DNA of 64,000 nucleotides from Bradyrhizobium canariense (lineage in GTDB: Bacteria; Pseudomonadota; Alphaproteobacteria; Rhizobiales; Xanthobacteraceae): the NCBI RefSeq assembly GCF_018130465.1, contig NZ_JAFCKJ010000001.1, positions 744,001 to 808,000 on the forward strand, written 5' to 3'. Positions 36,351 through 45,220 of the stretch are shown in pieces (positions within the stretch are counted from its first letter, which is position 1; every line of letters begins with the position of its first letter). The translations under genes were made by a program, and so were the position numbers. The notes under the pieces are model-generated. The model worked only from the letters and a program-made list of their open reading frames with translations. It was not told where the DNA came from and searched no databases.

Positions 36351-38515
36351 GCCTTTTTCCCCGCAGCCAGCAGTTTCCGATCGATCGGCAGGCGCCGCAG
36401 CGCCACGCCGGTTGCCGCGTAAATCGCGTTGCGCAGTGCCGGCGGTCCGGCCGTCGTGCCGGTCTCACCAATTCCGCCGGGTGCCTCGCCGCTCTTGACG
36501 ACGTGAACCTCGATCTTCGGCGTCTGGTTGATCCGCAACATCCGGTAGTCATTGAAGTTGGACTGCTGGACGCGCCCCTTGTCGATGGTGATCTCGCCGT
36601 AGAGCGCGGCGGTCAGGCCGAAGATCAGCCCGCCCTCGACCTGAGCCACGATCGTATCTGGATTGACGGCGATGCCGGTATCCACCACCGAGGTCGCACG
36701 GCGCAGATTGATCTCGCCTTGCTCGTCGACCTCGGCCTCCACGACGGTGGCGATGAAGCTCCCGAAGGACGGCTGCAGGCACACGCCGCGCCCGGCGCGC
36801 GCCGGCAACGGCTGACCCCAATTGGCTTTCTCTGCCGCGAGATTGAGGACCGACAGGAAGCGTGGCTGATTGGCCAGCATGCCCCGGCGAAACTCGACCG
36901 GATCCTTGCCCGCCTTGCGCGCCAGTTCGTCGATGAAGCATTCGACGGCAAACACGTTGTTGTTGGGGCCGACCCCACGCCAGAACCCGGTCGGTATCCC
37001 CGGCGGCTCGGCCCGCACATATTCGACGTGGAAGTTCGGGATCTCGTAGGGCACGTCGGTGGCGCTGTCGACCGCGTCGATATCGACGCCCTTCTGGAAC
37101 GCCGGCGGCAGCCAGCGCGCGATGATCGCAGCGCCAGCAATCTTGTATTTCCAACTGGCGATCTTGCCGCCCGACAAGGTCGCTGCGATCGTATCGCGAT
37201 AGACCGGTCGATAGACGTCGTGCTGAATGTCTTCCTCGCGGGTCCACACCACCTTGACCGGCCCGTCGACCTGCTTGGCGATGCGAACGGCCGCGACCAC
37301 CATGTCCGGCTCGAGCTTGCGGCCGAAGCCGCCGCCGAGCAGGTGCTGGTTGACGGTCACCTTCTCGACCGGGAGCCCGGCGGCCTTGGCCGCCTCCGAC
37401 TGCACGCGCGCCATGATCTGCGTTCCGGTCCAGATATCGCAGGAGTCGGGCTTGCAATGCACCGTGGCGTTCAACGGCTCCATCGTTGCGTGGGCGAGAA
37501 ACGGCAGTTCGAACGACGCCTCGAATTTTTCGCCGCTCGCGAGGCCCTTGGTGATGTCACCGGTGGATTTGGCGACCACCCCGTCCTTTGCGCTGGCAGC
37601 GCGCAGATCGTCCCAGATCGCTTTCGAATTGAGCTTTGCGTTCGGTCCCTCGTTCCACTCGATGTCGAGCGCATCCAGGCCTTTCTTCGCCGCCCACATG
37701 TGGTCGCCGACGACGGCGACGAGATCGTCGAGCACGACGATCTGCCGCACGCCCGGAATCTTCTTCGCGGCACGGTCATCGACCTTGCCGACCTTGCCGC
37801 CGAAAACCGGGCACTGCGCCAGCGTCGCGAACTTCATGTCCGGCACGATGGCGTCGATGCCGTAGACTGCCTTGCCGTTGACTTTGTCGGGTGTGTCGAG
37901 CCGCTTGAACGGCTGGCCGATATAGACGAAATCCTTGGGGTCCTTGAGAGGGACGTCCTTGGGCGGCGTCTGGCTGCTTGCGGCAGCCGCGAGCGCCCCG
38001 TAGGCGAGCGTCCGGCCGCTCGCCTTGTGGGTCACCGCACCCTTCGAGGTCGTGCAACTGCTGGGATCGACGTTCCATTGCGCGGCTGCCGCCTGCACCA
38101 GCATGGCGCGCGCGCTGGCGCCGGCTTCGCGCAGCGGTTTCCAGAACGCCCGGACCGACGTGGAGCCTCCGGTCGCCTGAATGATGAAAATGGGATTGCC
38201 GTAGAGCTTCTCGTTGGCGGGGGCGTGCAGCAGTTGGACCTTCGACCAGTCCGCGTCGAGCTCTTCCGCCAGGATCATCGAGACCGCGGTGTAGATTCCC
38301 TGTCCCATCTCGACCTGCGGCATCACCAGCGTGGTCAGACCTTCAGGATCGATGCGGATGAAGGCATTCGGCGCGAACTTGCCGTCGGTCTTGTCCTCCG
38401 GCTGCACCGGCTCGTTGGGGGCGGCGCGCAGCGGCAGATGGAAGGCGAGCAGGAAGCCGCTCGCGAGGCCGCCGGTCAGAAGCGCGCGGCGGGAAACGTT
38501 ATTCTGTGCATTCAT
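36347..38515 (-). CDS. Molybdopterin large subunit, xanthine dehydrogenase family (IorB-like)
   Basis: This 722-residue protein has a Tat-type signal (NNVSRRALLTGGLASGFLLAF), showing export of a folded cofactor protein. Motifs include VMPQVEMGQGIYTAVSMILA, HLLGGGFGRKLEPD, FWRGVGPNNN and GGIGETGTTAGPPALRNA with the catalytic Glu of molybdenum hydroxylases. It resembles isoquinoline 1-oxidoreductase beta subunits and periplasmic aldehyde oxidoreductases. It lies between the [2Fe-2S] gene (eight bases upstream) and the triheme cytochrome gene. Substrate cannot be assigned. Confidence 0.94.
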   Translation of the reverse strand: MNAQNNVSRRALLTGGLASGFLLAFHLPLRAAPNEPVQPEDKTDGKFAPNAFIRIDPEGLTTLVMPQVEMGQGIYTAVSMILAEELDADWSKVQLLHAPANEKLYGNPIFIIQATGGSTSVRAFWKPLREAGASARAMLVQAAAAQWNVDPSSCTTSKGAVTHKASGRTLAYGALAAAASSQTPPKDVPLKDPKDFVYIGQPFKRLDTPDKVNGKAVYGIDAIVPDMKFATLAQCPVFGGKVGKVDDRAAKKIPGVRQIVVLDDLVAVVGDHMWAAKKGLDALDIEWNEGPNAKLNSKAIWDDLRAASAKDGVVAKSTGDITKGLASGEKFEASFELPFLAHATMEPLNATVHCKPDSCDIWTGTQIMARVQSEAAKAAGLPVEKVTVNQHLLGGGFGRKLEPDMVVAAVRIAKQVDGPVKVVWTREEDIQHDVYRPVYRDTIAATLSGGKIASWKYKIAGAAIIARWLPPAFQKGVDIDAVDSATDVPYEIPNFHVEYVRAEPPGIPTGFWRGVGPNNNVFAVECFIDELARKAGKDPVEFRRGMLANQPRFLSVLNLAAEKANWGQPLPARAGRGVCLQPSFGSFIATVVEAEVDEQGEINLRRATSVVDTGIAVNPDTIVAQVEGGLIFGLTAALYGEITIDKGRVQQSNFNDYRMLRINQTPKIEVHVVKSGEAPGGIGETGTTAGPPALRNAIYAATGVALRRLPIDRKLLAAGKKA

Positions 38516-38523
38516 GGCGAACC

Positions 38524-38985
38524 TCAGGACTGGCCGTTGGCGGCGTGCTTGATCGCCTCGCGGATGCGGACATAGGTGCCGCAGCGGCAGATGTTGCCGG
38601 CCATCGCGGCGTCGATGTCGGAATCGTCAGGATTGGGCGTTGCCGCCAGCAGCGCGGCGGCAGCCATGATCTGGCCGGACTGGCAATAGCCGCACTGGAC
38701 CACTTCCGCATCCAGCCAGGCCTTCTGCACCTTCGCGCCCGCAGGCGTGCTGCCGACATGCTCGATCGTCGTGATCGCGCGGTTCGCGACGGAGCTCACC
38801 GGCAGCACGCAGGAGCGCACCGCCTTGCCGTCGACGTGCACGGTGCAGGCGCCGCACTGCGCGATGCCGCAGCCGAACTTGGTGCCGGTCATCCCGAGGA
38901 TGTCGCGCAGCACCCACAGCAACGGCATGTCCGGTGGCGCGTCGAAGGATTTGGTTTCGCCATTGATGGTGAGAGTTGTTGCCAT
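38524..38985 (-). CDS. [2Fe-2S] subunit of the molybdenum hydroxylase (IorA-like)
   Basis: These 153 residues carry the two iron-sulfur sites of this family: plant-ferredoxin type ([16 protein letters not shown]) and helical type ([11 protein letters not shown] with CRCGTY). ATG 38985 is chosen over ATG 38991 because AGGGG then lies at a normal distance. It is the first gene of the operon. It passes electrons from the molybdenum site to the cytochrome c subunit. It lacks a Tat signal and is presumably exported with the large subunit. Confidence 0.95.
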   Translation of the reverse strand: MATTLTINGETKSFDAPPDMPLLWVLRDILGMTGTKFGCGIAQCGACTVHVDGKAVRSCVLPVSSVANRAITTIEHVGSTPAGAKVQKAWLDAEVVQCGYCQSGQIMAAAALLAATPNPDDSDIDAAMAGNICRCGTYVRIREAIKHAANGQS

Positions 38986-39541
38986 ATGCATCCCCTTGCT
39001 CGCCGGATCGCTTACGGCGATCTAGTCAGCGAATTTGCGCGCGACAATAATCATGCCGATGCGAAATGATGAAGCGTCGTAATTTCTGGCAATGCATATT
39101 TGCGCAGCGAGCGCGTCACGCCATGACGTTCACGAATTCGTGCGGCGATCGCTGCAGTGATTTCGGGCTAATTGATATGATAATCGTCATTTTCTGACGA
39201 ATTTTCTTCACATGGGTCATTGATCGCGGCAGATGACCGTGCGAATGCGCAAAATCATGCGATGACGAAAGTCGTGCGATTATGAAAGTTGGTCGACGGC
39301 GAGCACGGTGCAGTTCCGGACGCGATCAATCGCAACGGCACATTGTGCCCTCTCCCCTTGTGCGAGAGGGCAGCGACGCCGGTAGACGCAGGCTCCCCCG
39401 GGTGAGGGGTCTGTCTCCGCGTACAATCCTCCCACTTTCCGAAGTAGCGTTTTCCGATGGCGCAGGGGCGCCATTGGCGGACGGTCATCGCTAGCGTTTG
39501 CGCGCACGGAGGGCCAAGCCGCGCTATCGCGTCGCTACGGA
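38986..39541. other. Intergenic region with AT-rich promoter segment and a CCCTCTCC-family repeat
   Basis: The 39060-39290 part is AT-rich for this genome and contains TTGATATGATAATCGTCATT and repeated TGCGA/TCGTG/ATGAC words. It probably holds the promoter of the molybdenum hydroxylase operon. At 39346-39412, TGCCCTCTCCCCTTGTGCGA and CTCCCCCGGGTGAGGGG form a dispersed repeat like those at 1-132 and 41519-41552. I found no gene here. Confidence 0.6.
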
Positions 39542-39877
39542 TTAATAGGCGCAAATATAGTTCCCGTACGCATCGTAGCAACTGCGGCGGTACGCAGCAG
39601 TGCCAAGGGCAGCCGCGCCTACCGCTGCCGCTCCTACACCGTAGCCCCGATAGCCATAGCCGCGATAGCCGCCCCGATAGCCGTAGCCCCGGTAACCTGC
39701 GCCGCGCACCGCAACAGCGCCGCCGCCTCGCGGTCCTCGAACTGCGACCGCACTGCCGCGATAACCGCCGCCACCCCGATAGGCACCTCCGCCGCGCCGG
39801 GCCTCCGCATCATCGGGGATCAAGCAGGCGATGAGCAAAACGAAAGCGGCAAGAGAAGCGAGAATGAAGCGGAGCAT
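39542..39877 (-). CDS. Secreted Gly/Tyr/Arg-rich repeat protein
   Basis: This 111-residue protein has a signal peptide (LRFILASLAAFVLLIACLIP, cleavage near DAEA) and a mature part of RGGGAYRGGGGYRG and GYRGYGYRG-type repeats. It ends with a two-cysteine tail (RRSCYDAYGNYICAY). Similar short secreted proteins are common in Bradyrhizobium; their function is not known to me. A perfect FixK/FNR-type box (39945-39958) lies about 74 bases before the start, which suggests low-oxygen induction. The repeat-coding DNA (CCGATAGCCGTAGCC) may vary in copy number. Confidence 0.85.
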   Translation of the reverse strand: MLRFILASLAAFVLLIACLIPDDAEARRGGGAYRGGGGYRGSAVAVRGPRGGGAVAVRGAGYRGYGYRGGYRGYGYRGYGVGAAAVGAAALGTAAYRRSCYDAYGNYICAY

Positions 39878-39944
39878 GACAGAAACCCTTCCATGAATTC
39901 CTTAAGCCCCGTTCGCGAGATTGCGGCTCTTTCTGCGCAGGAGG

Positions 39945-39958
39945 TTGATGTAGATCAA
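39945..39958. promoter_or_regulatory. FixK2/FNR-type box TTGATGTAGATCAA
   Basis: A perfect TTGAT-N4-ATCAA palindrome, the consensus of CRP/FNR-family regulators FixK2 and FNR. Its centre is about 74 bases before the minus-strand Gly-rich gene. A class II promoter (box at -41.5) would start RNA near 39910, leaving a 33-base leader. It could also act rightward, but the next plus-strand gene is 325 bases away. No other feature was recognised in the 39878-40282 gap. Confidence 0.7.
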
Positions 39959-40282
39959 TCGAACCCGCGCACTGCTGGCGCGCGGCACAGGTTTACCCAC
40001 GATGGATTAAACCTCCCAGTTTCTTGAGGTTAGGACGGGCAACGGCTCGAACCATCACCGCGTCATTGTCACCACGGCGGCAGGCGACGGGACGGCAGGC
40101 ACCGCACCGATAGCACAAGGCGCGCGACCGCCGCGAGAGCGGCAGGCATCAGCACGACCGGACGATCCCGTCGAAGCTGAAGTTCAGCATGGCACAAACT
40201 GCATATTGCCCAGCGTTGATCTGCAACAAGGCATGCCGAAATTGCATCTTCCCAGTGTCACCCGGTTGGATAACATCCGTGC

Positions 40283-40462
40283 ATGGATGGGGGCACGATT
40301 TACCGCGAGAACTACGAGGAATGTCGAGCTGAGGCGGCCAAGGCTAACAGCCCATCCAGCAAGGCACAGTGGCTGTTGTTCGCCGACGAGTGGCTAAGGC
40401 TGGCCTTGGCCGCCGAGGCCAAGTCGCAACACGACACGGGCAATCCGGTCGCAGCTAATTAA
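40283..40462 (+). CDS. Small hypothetical protein (Bradyrhizobium-type helical family)
   Basis: A 59-residue frame encodes MDGGTIYRENYEECRAEAAK and then SSKAQWLLFADEWLRLALAA. A central Cys-Arg and a Trp-rich helix ending in EWLRLA resemble a family of 60-100 residue proteins common in Bradyrhizobium (x-C-R-x-x-A...A-W-L...A-x-x-W). Ribosome-binding site is weak. It lies between two FixK-type boxes. Function unknown. Confidence 0.6.
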   Translation: MDGGTIYRENYEECRAEAAKANSPSSKAQWLLFADEWLRLALAAEAKSQHDTGNPVAAN

Positions 40463-40515
40463 GGCCGCTTTAGGCAAACCGGTCGGGCAGCGCCGGAGGA
40501 GCGCAGGACGCTTCT

Positions 40516-40529
40516 TTGATTTGCGTCAA
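40516..40529 (+). promoter_or_regulatory. FixK2/FNR-type box TTGATTTGCGTCAA
   Basis: TTGAT-N4-GTCAA matches the FixK2 consensus TTGA-N6-TCAA. Its centre (40522.5) is about 41 bases before a predicted RNA start near 40564, and TATGTT at 40554-40559 sits at the -10 position. This is the textbook layout of a class II FNR/FixK promoter reading toward the gene at 40627. Confidence 0.72.
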
Positions 40530-40626
40530 CGTCAGCATCCTTTGCGCTCACGCTATGTTTGTTCAGCCGCACCTGAGGCGGCTCCCCGTCATCGAGGACC
40601 GGCGACCAAGACCGGGCGATCACGGC

Positions 40627-40875
40627 ATGAAACACACTTGGTACGTCACCTTTGAAGTGCCGCAGGATGGCACGTTGTCAAAACGGCGACATCCGCGCTT
40701 AACCAAGACTTTTGAGACCGAAGCTGCGGCTAAGGATTTTGCGCGAACCAAATTCAACGACGGACTGATTGTCACTGCGGGGACCATCATCCCTCACGTT
40801 CCGAGAGTGGCGATACCGTCAGTGGATATTCCAGCGTGGCTCGGAAGCGCGCGCCAAGTTGATCCAGATCAATAA
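40627..40875 (+). CDS. Small hypothetical protein under a FixK-type promoter
   Basis: This 82-residue protein begins MKHTWYVTFEVPQDGTLSKR, then has RHPRLTKTFETEAAAKDFAR and TAGTIIPHVPRVAIPSVDIP. It looks like a compact alpha/beta domain in a family of small rhizobial proteins. Longer starts exist (ATG 40555, ATG 40516). I prefer ATG 40627 because the upstream FixK-type box and -10 element place the RNA start near 40564, inside those extensions. Function is unknown; low-oxygen regulation is inferred from the box. Confidence 0.75.
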   Translation: MKHTWYVTFEVPQDGTLSKRRHPRLTKTFETEAAAKDFARTKFNDGLIVTAGTIIPHVPRVAIPSVDIPAWLGSARQVDPDQ

Positions 40876-40928
40876 CTCGGCTTGCAACGATAATGACATG
40901 CTCCGTGGCAGGAAACCGGAGCAAGGAA

Positions 40929-41273
40929 ATGGATCAAGGTTCAAACGCCAAGCAGGTCTGTCGGCGCAGCGCACTCGCTTTTCTTGGATGCGCGGCTGCA
41001 TTTGGAGTTGCCGCCTCGTCAGCAATTCTGACGGCGTCTGAGGCGGAAGCCCAAGCCACCACCACGCCTGCCACGCCAACGACGCCGCCCGCAGACGCGG
41101 TGAAGTCTGGCACGGAGCGGCGTCAGGAACGGCGAAGCGGACGCATAGAACGACGACAGGAACGCCGCACGGGACGCGCCGAGCGGCGTCAGGAACGGCG
41201 CACCGGGCGCGACGAGCGGCGGGATGCTCGCGACGGCACCACCACCGGCGCCGCGACCGAGCAGAAGAAGTAA
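40929..41273 (+). CDS. Exported Arg/Glu-rich repeat protein
   Basis: This 114-residue protein has a Tat-like signal (VCRRSALAFLGCAAAFGVAA, cleavage after SEAEAQA) and a Thr/Pro-rich spacer. It then carries three repeats of the decapeptide type (E/G)RRQERRTGR, followed by DERRDARDG. The mature protein is extremely basic with paired acidic residues and lacks a fold I recognise. GGAGCAAGG lies before ATG 40929. It may bind nucleic acid or anionic polymers in the envelope, which is speculation. It follows the FixK-controlled gene after 53 bases and might share its transcript. Confidence 0.8.
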   Translation: MDQGSNAKQVCRRSALAFLGCAAAFGVAASSAILTASEAEAQATTTPATPTTPPADAVKSGTERRQERRSGRIERRQERRTGRAERRQERRTGRDERRDARDGTTTGAATEQKK

Positions 41274-41731
41274 TCGTCCATCGGGGTAACAACAGCATCG
41301 GCCCGCGGCAGCGCCGCAGGAAGGCCGTGCATCGCGCCGCCAGCCCAGGGCCACAGAACCGGGCAAAGGCGGGCAGCGCATCAGCCCCCACGCGCCGCGA
41401 TCTGCCGGGCCAGATCCCACCCGAGACGACGCGCGCGATCAGGAACCGGGCGCAAGGGGCACTATACGGACACCGATATCGGTTTGCTCTTTGTGTCGGT
41501 CAGTTACATAGAGCCGCATATTCCCACAAGGGGAGAAGGGAAGGGGAGAGGATGGAAATTTCGGAATAATAGCATCCTACGCCTGTTTTGCCCGACGGCG
41601 CAACGGGGCACACGAGGCGCCTAGATCGACGGATTCATCAGGCGCTCATGCCATTGATTCTGCTCGCCCCGGCTACTGTGCATGGGGTTGTTTTTCAGGT
41701 TTTTTTTATTCAAGGGCCGCAGGAGTGACCG
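41274..41731. other. Gene-free region with a repeat remnant
   Basis: These 458 bases hold CCCACAAGGGGAGAAGGG with AGGGGAGAGG (41523-41552), a remnant of the CCCTCTCC-family repeat, and a T-tract (41699-41707). No frame here has a signal of coding. It separates the convergent Arg-rich gene and chemoreceptor gene. Confidence 0.5.
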
Positions 41732-43156
41732 TCAGCTCTGCCGGAAGCCCATCCGGAAGGCGCCCCAGTGCTTGCCGCGGATCATGATCGGCGAGGACAG
41801 GTCCTTCATCAGCACGAACTGCCCGCCGCCCATGTCGCGGCGATAGGTCTGGAGCAGGAACGGCTTGGTGTTGGCCGCGACCTTCTTCACCGCGCGATCG
41901 GTGAACAGGCGGCGGTTGCGGCAATTGGCGTTGTTCCAGACCGGGTCCTTGCCCTGCGGCAGGCGGTAGTTCGGGTTGTGCGTCGGCAGATAGCCGCCCT
42001 TGGCCCAGGCGACGCAGAACACGATGCGGGAATCGGATTTCTGGATCGGATCCTGGATCGCGGGCAGCACGCGGTCGGTGAATTCGACATAGTTGGTGTT
42101 GTACTGCTTGGGATCGGTGCCGGGGATTTCCCGGTAGTTCTCGTCCATGAACTGGTCGAGCGTGATCTCGCCGCGGACGATTGCGGCTTCGAACTCGTCC
42201 GAGATCCGTTTTGCGGTCTCGACGACGACGCGGATCAGCGGGGCATCCGATGTCTCGACGCCGCTGTCGGCGATCAGTGCGATCAGGCCTTCGGACGTGT
42301 CGAGCAGTTTTGTCACGCGCTGATCGGCGTTCTTGAGATCGCGCGAGGAGAGGTCGACGCCCTTGGCGAGCTCGTTGAGCTCGCTGATGACGGTGTCGCA
42401 GTGTCCGAGATTGGAGGTCGCCGCGCGCGTGACGCTGCCGATCTCCGCTTCCACGGAGGCGAAGCCCTGCTGGACCCGCGAGATGATGCCGGATATCTGC
42501 TGGGCGCCTTCGCCGGCGGTCTTGGCGCGCTGCGAGGCGTCGCTGCTCTCCCCGATCAGGCCTTCGATCTGACCGTCGAGATCGCGCACGGTGTCGGAGA
42601 TCTGGTGCGTGGCCTGACGGGTGGCTTCCGCGAGGTTCTTCACCTCGCTTGCGACCACCGCGAAGCCGCGGCCGGCATTGCCGGCGCGTGCCGCCTCGAT
42701 GGTGGCATTGAGCGCGAGCAGATTGGTCTGCTTCGCGATCGCCTCGATCGAGCCGGAGACCTTCGCCACCTGCGCCAGCGCCGAGCCGACGGCGCTCAAG
42801 CGCGCCTCGATCCGCTCCACCGCGGAGACGAGCTCGGCGATGTGGCTGACCGCGGCGTCGACTGCGCCGCGCGACTGCGCGATCTCGCCGACCGCCGCTG
42901 ACGTGGTCGTTTGCACCGCCTGTGACGCATTGGCGATGTCGTGGTTGGCCGACACCATCGTCTCGGCGGTTTCCTGAAGGTGATGGAACCGATCCGACTG
43001 GTTCGCGACGCGGTTTGCGACTTCCTGGACGTTGCCGGCAATGTCGGCGAGTTCCACGCCGAGGCCGCCGATGCGGTCGGCGAGCTGATCGATCAGCCGT
43101 TCGGCAAGCGTTCGGTTGGAGCCGGTGTCCAGTACTGCAAGTTGTGCGACGGACAT
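41732..43156 (-). CDS. Soluble methyl-accepting chemotaxis protein with C-terminal sensor domain
   Basis: This 474-residue protein has no membrane helix. The signalling domain (about 30-310) contains the hairpin tip [20 protein letters not shown] and [20 protein letters not shown], which contact CheA/CheW. A C-terminal domain (about 330-474) has [28 protein letters not shown] and [12 protein letters not shown]. The same C-terminal domain occurs in the next gene. Placing the sensor after the signalling domain reverses the common order. It probably sits in a cytoplasmic array and senses an intracellular signal. Confidence 0.92.
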   Translation of the reverse strand: MSVAQLAVLDTGSNRTLAERLIDQLADRIGGLGVELADIAGNVQEVANRVANQSDRFHHLQETAETMVSANHDIANASQAVQTTTSAAVGEIAQSRGAVDAAVSHIAELVSAVERIEARLSAVGSALAQVAKVSGSIEAIAKQTNLLALNATIEAARAGNAGRGFAVVASEVKNLAEATRQATHQISDTVRDLDGQIEGLIGESSDASQRAKTAGEGAQQISGIISRVQQGFASVEAEIGSVTRAATSNLGHCDTVISELNELAKGVDLSSRDLKNADQRVTKLLDTSEGLIALIADSGVETSDAPLIRVVVETAKRISDEFEAAIVRGEITLDQFMDENYREIPGTDPKQYNTNYVEFTDRVLPAIQDPIQKSDSRIVFCVAWAKGGYLPTHNPNYRLPQGKDPVWNNANCRNRRLFTDRAVKKVAANTKPFLLQTYRRDMGGGQFVLMKDLSSPIMIRGKHWGAFRMGFRQS

Positions 43157-43265
43157 GTCTTGAGAGTCCTCCAGTCAGAGCCGTTCGCCGGCTCTCCGCG
43201 GCATTCCCATTCCAATTCCGGTCTTAAGAGGTGATTCGCGCTTTGGTGTCTTGCCTGAGCGCGCA

Positions 43266-45014
43266 CTAGAGCTTGTAGGCCGTCCTGAATCCGCCCCAGT
43301 GCCGGCCTTGCACGCGGATCGGAACGTCGATCTCGCGCATCATCACCGTATTTCCGTTGCCCATGTCGCGCGCATAGCTCTGGACCAGATACGAGCGCAG
43401 GTTGCGGGCGGCAGCCAACCCCGCCGGATCGTTGAAGATCCGCCGGTTGCGGCTGTTGGCCGTGTTCCAGGCGGCATCGCCCGGCCGCTGCGCATGCGAA
43501 TAGATCCTGTTGTGCACCGGCAGGAAGCCGTTGCGATCGACCATCGCGCAGAACGCCATGCGCTGGTCCTTCGCCAGAAAGGCTTCCTGGAACGGCGGCA
43601 GCGCGCGGTCGGCCCAGTCCAGATATCTGGTGCGGTACTGCTGCGGATCGGTTCCGGCGATTTCGGCATAATCGGTGTCGAAGAGGTCGTTGATCCCGAC
43701 ATCGCCGCGCGCGACCGCCTGCTCGAAGATTCCGGTCAGCGCGTTACCCGCCTCCATGGCGCGGGTGACGAACTCCGTGTTTTCTTCGTGGATCGACCAG
43801 AGCCTGTCCTCGATCTTCTCTTTGAGCGCGGCATCGGGATTGACGAATTGCGCGCGGGCGCCGGCCTTGGATTGCTCGACCACGCGCAGGCGGCAGGCCC
43901 CGACGTCTTCGAGGGTGGCTTCGATCATTGCTTGCGGTGCAAGGCGGCCCGCGTCCGCGCCGCCGATCAGCACGCCGTCCATCGATATCTCGTAGACCGG
44001 CAGCACCCCGCGGGCAGTTTCGAGCTTGAGATGGCAGGGCAGCCGCTCGGTCTTGCGGCGGTCGTCGTGCTCGCTCTGGCGCAGCAGTACGGCGCAGCGC
44101 GATTTCAGTTTCTGTGCGAAGGCGGTCACGGCCTTGCCGGCGCTGGCGACGTTCTGGCCGTGGCTCTCGGCCGCCTTGGTCGCAGCATCGATCTCGGCCG
44201 CGCTTTCGCCGACCGAGACGATGAACTCCGACGCGCTTGTCGCGTTGCCGGAGACTTCGCTGGTGGTGGCGTTCTGTTCGGCGACCGCGCCGTTGACGGT
44301 CTCGAATACCGGGCGGATGGCCTCGATCGCCTGCGAGATGCGGTGCACCGCATCCGCGGAGCCGGCGGCGTCGCGCTGCAGCGCGTCGATCTTTTTGGTG
44401 ATCTCCTCCGTCGCGCCCTGGGTCTGCACCGCGAGTGCCTTGACCTCGGTGGCGACGACCGCAAAGCCCTTTCCCGCCGCGCCCGCGCGCGCGGCCTCGA
44501 TGGTCGAGTTGAGCGCGAGCAGCGTCGTCTGCCGCGCGATCTGTGCGATCAGATTGACGACGTTGCCGATCGCGGCCGAGGATTCGCGCAAGCGATCGAC
44601 ATTGGCGCGAGCTTCCTGCGCCGCGGCGCTGGCCTCGTCGGCGAGCTTGCCGGCCTCGCGAACCTGTGCCCCGATGCCCAGCGCCGACTGGGTGAATTTG
44701 TCGGCGGCATGGGCGAAGGTCGAGGCGTTCGATTGCGCGGCGTTGGTCCGGCCGGTCAGGGCGTCGGTGCGGTCGCGAATGGCGGCAAGAGTCGTGGCGG
44801 TCGCCTCGGCGCCGCCGGCCACCGAATTGGCGGAGCGCTCGAGCTGGCGAATCATGGCGCCTAGTTCGAGTTCCAGCAGTTCCAGGATTTCTTTGGCCGA
44901 ATCGGCTTCGACGACCGCGGAAGGCTCGGAATTGGCCGCCGGCTGCGCAGCCTGCGGGGCTACCGCAGTTGCGGCCATGGCCGGCAAACGCTTCCGAAAT
45001 AGTCCGAATGCCAT
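43266..45014 (-). CDS. Soluble chemoreceptor-like protein with PilZ domain and C-terminal sensor domain
   Basis: These 582 residues comprise a methyl-accepting signalling domain (about 60-300, tip [20 protein letters not shown]), a PilZ-like domain (about 316-395) and the same C-terminal domain as the downstream paralogue (NSRNRRIFNDPAG, QGRHWGGFRTAYKL). The PilZ part shows RRKTER (R320-x3-R324) and YEISMDGVLIGG in place of (D/N)xSxxG, so c-di-GMP binding is plausible. ATG 45014 is chosen over 45092 because AGAGAGACC precedes it. No membrane helix is present. It appears to bring c-di-GMP input to the chemotaxis array. Confidence 0.9.
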   Translation of the reverse strand: MAFGLFRKRLPAMAATAVAPQAAQPAANSEPSAVVEADSAKEILELLELELGAMIRQLERSANSVAGGAEATATTLAAIRDRTDALTGRTNAAQSNASTFAHAADKFTQSALGIGAQVREAGKLADEASAAAQEARANVDRLRESSAAIGNVVNLIAQIARQTTLLALNSTIEAARAGAAGKGFAVVATEVKALAVQTQGATEEITKKIDALQRDAAGSADAVHRISQAIEAIRPVFETVNGAVAEQNATTSEVSGNATSASEFIVSVGESAAEIDAATKAAESHGQNVASAGKAVTAFAQKLKSRCAVLLRQSEHDDRRKTERLPCHLKLETARGVLPVYEISMDGVLIGGADAGRLAPQAMIEATLEDVGACRLRVVEQSKAGARAQFVNPDAALKEKIEDRLWSIHEENTEFVTRAMEAGNALTGIFEQAVARGDVGINDLFDTDYAEIAGTDPQQYRTRYLDWADRALPPFQEAFLAKDQRMAFCAMVDRNGFLPVHNRIYSHAQRPGDAAWNTANSRNRRIFNDPAGLAAARNLRSYLVQSYARDMGNGNTVMMREIDVPIRVQGRHWGGFRTAYKL

Positions 45015-45155
45015 CAGGTCTCTCTTGTCGGGGGACGGTCGGACGCTATTTTCGCAGGCTGGAATGAAATCAGGGTTAACGATGCCTGACATCTAGGCAA
45101 GGGCCAGTACGGTGTTACCTTAAAGTCGTAGAGCCTCTTTCTTTCCAGTCGGGTG

Positions 45156-45172
45156 GCGGCCTATAAGGCCGC
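45156..45172. promoter_or_regulatory. Short perfect palindrome in the yebC upstream region
   Basis: GCGGCCT and AGGCCGC flank ATA (45156-45172), about 49 bases before yebC and opposite to the chemoreceptor gene. It could be an operator or a leader hairpin; no T-tract follows. Confidence 0.35.
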
Positions 45173-45220
45173 GCTTCCCACGCTCACCTTGGCGCACGAT
45201 TCCCCTAGAGAAGATCACGC

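Noticed and set aside
39077-39095. Possible sigma-54 promoter (TGGC...TTGC)
   Set aside because: The spacing between GG and GC is 12, not 10, and it points away from the nearest gene start.
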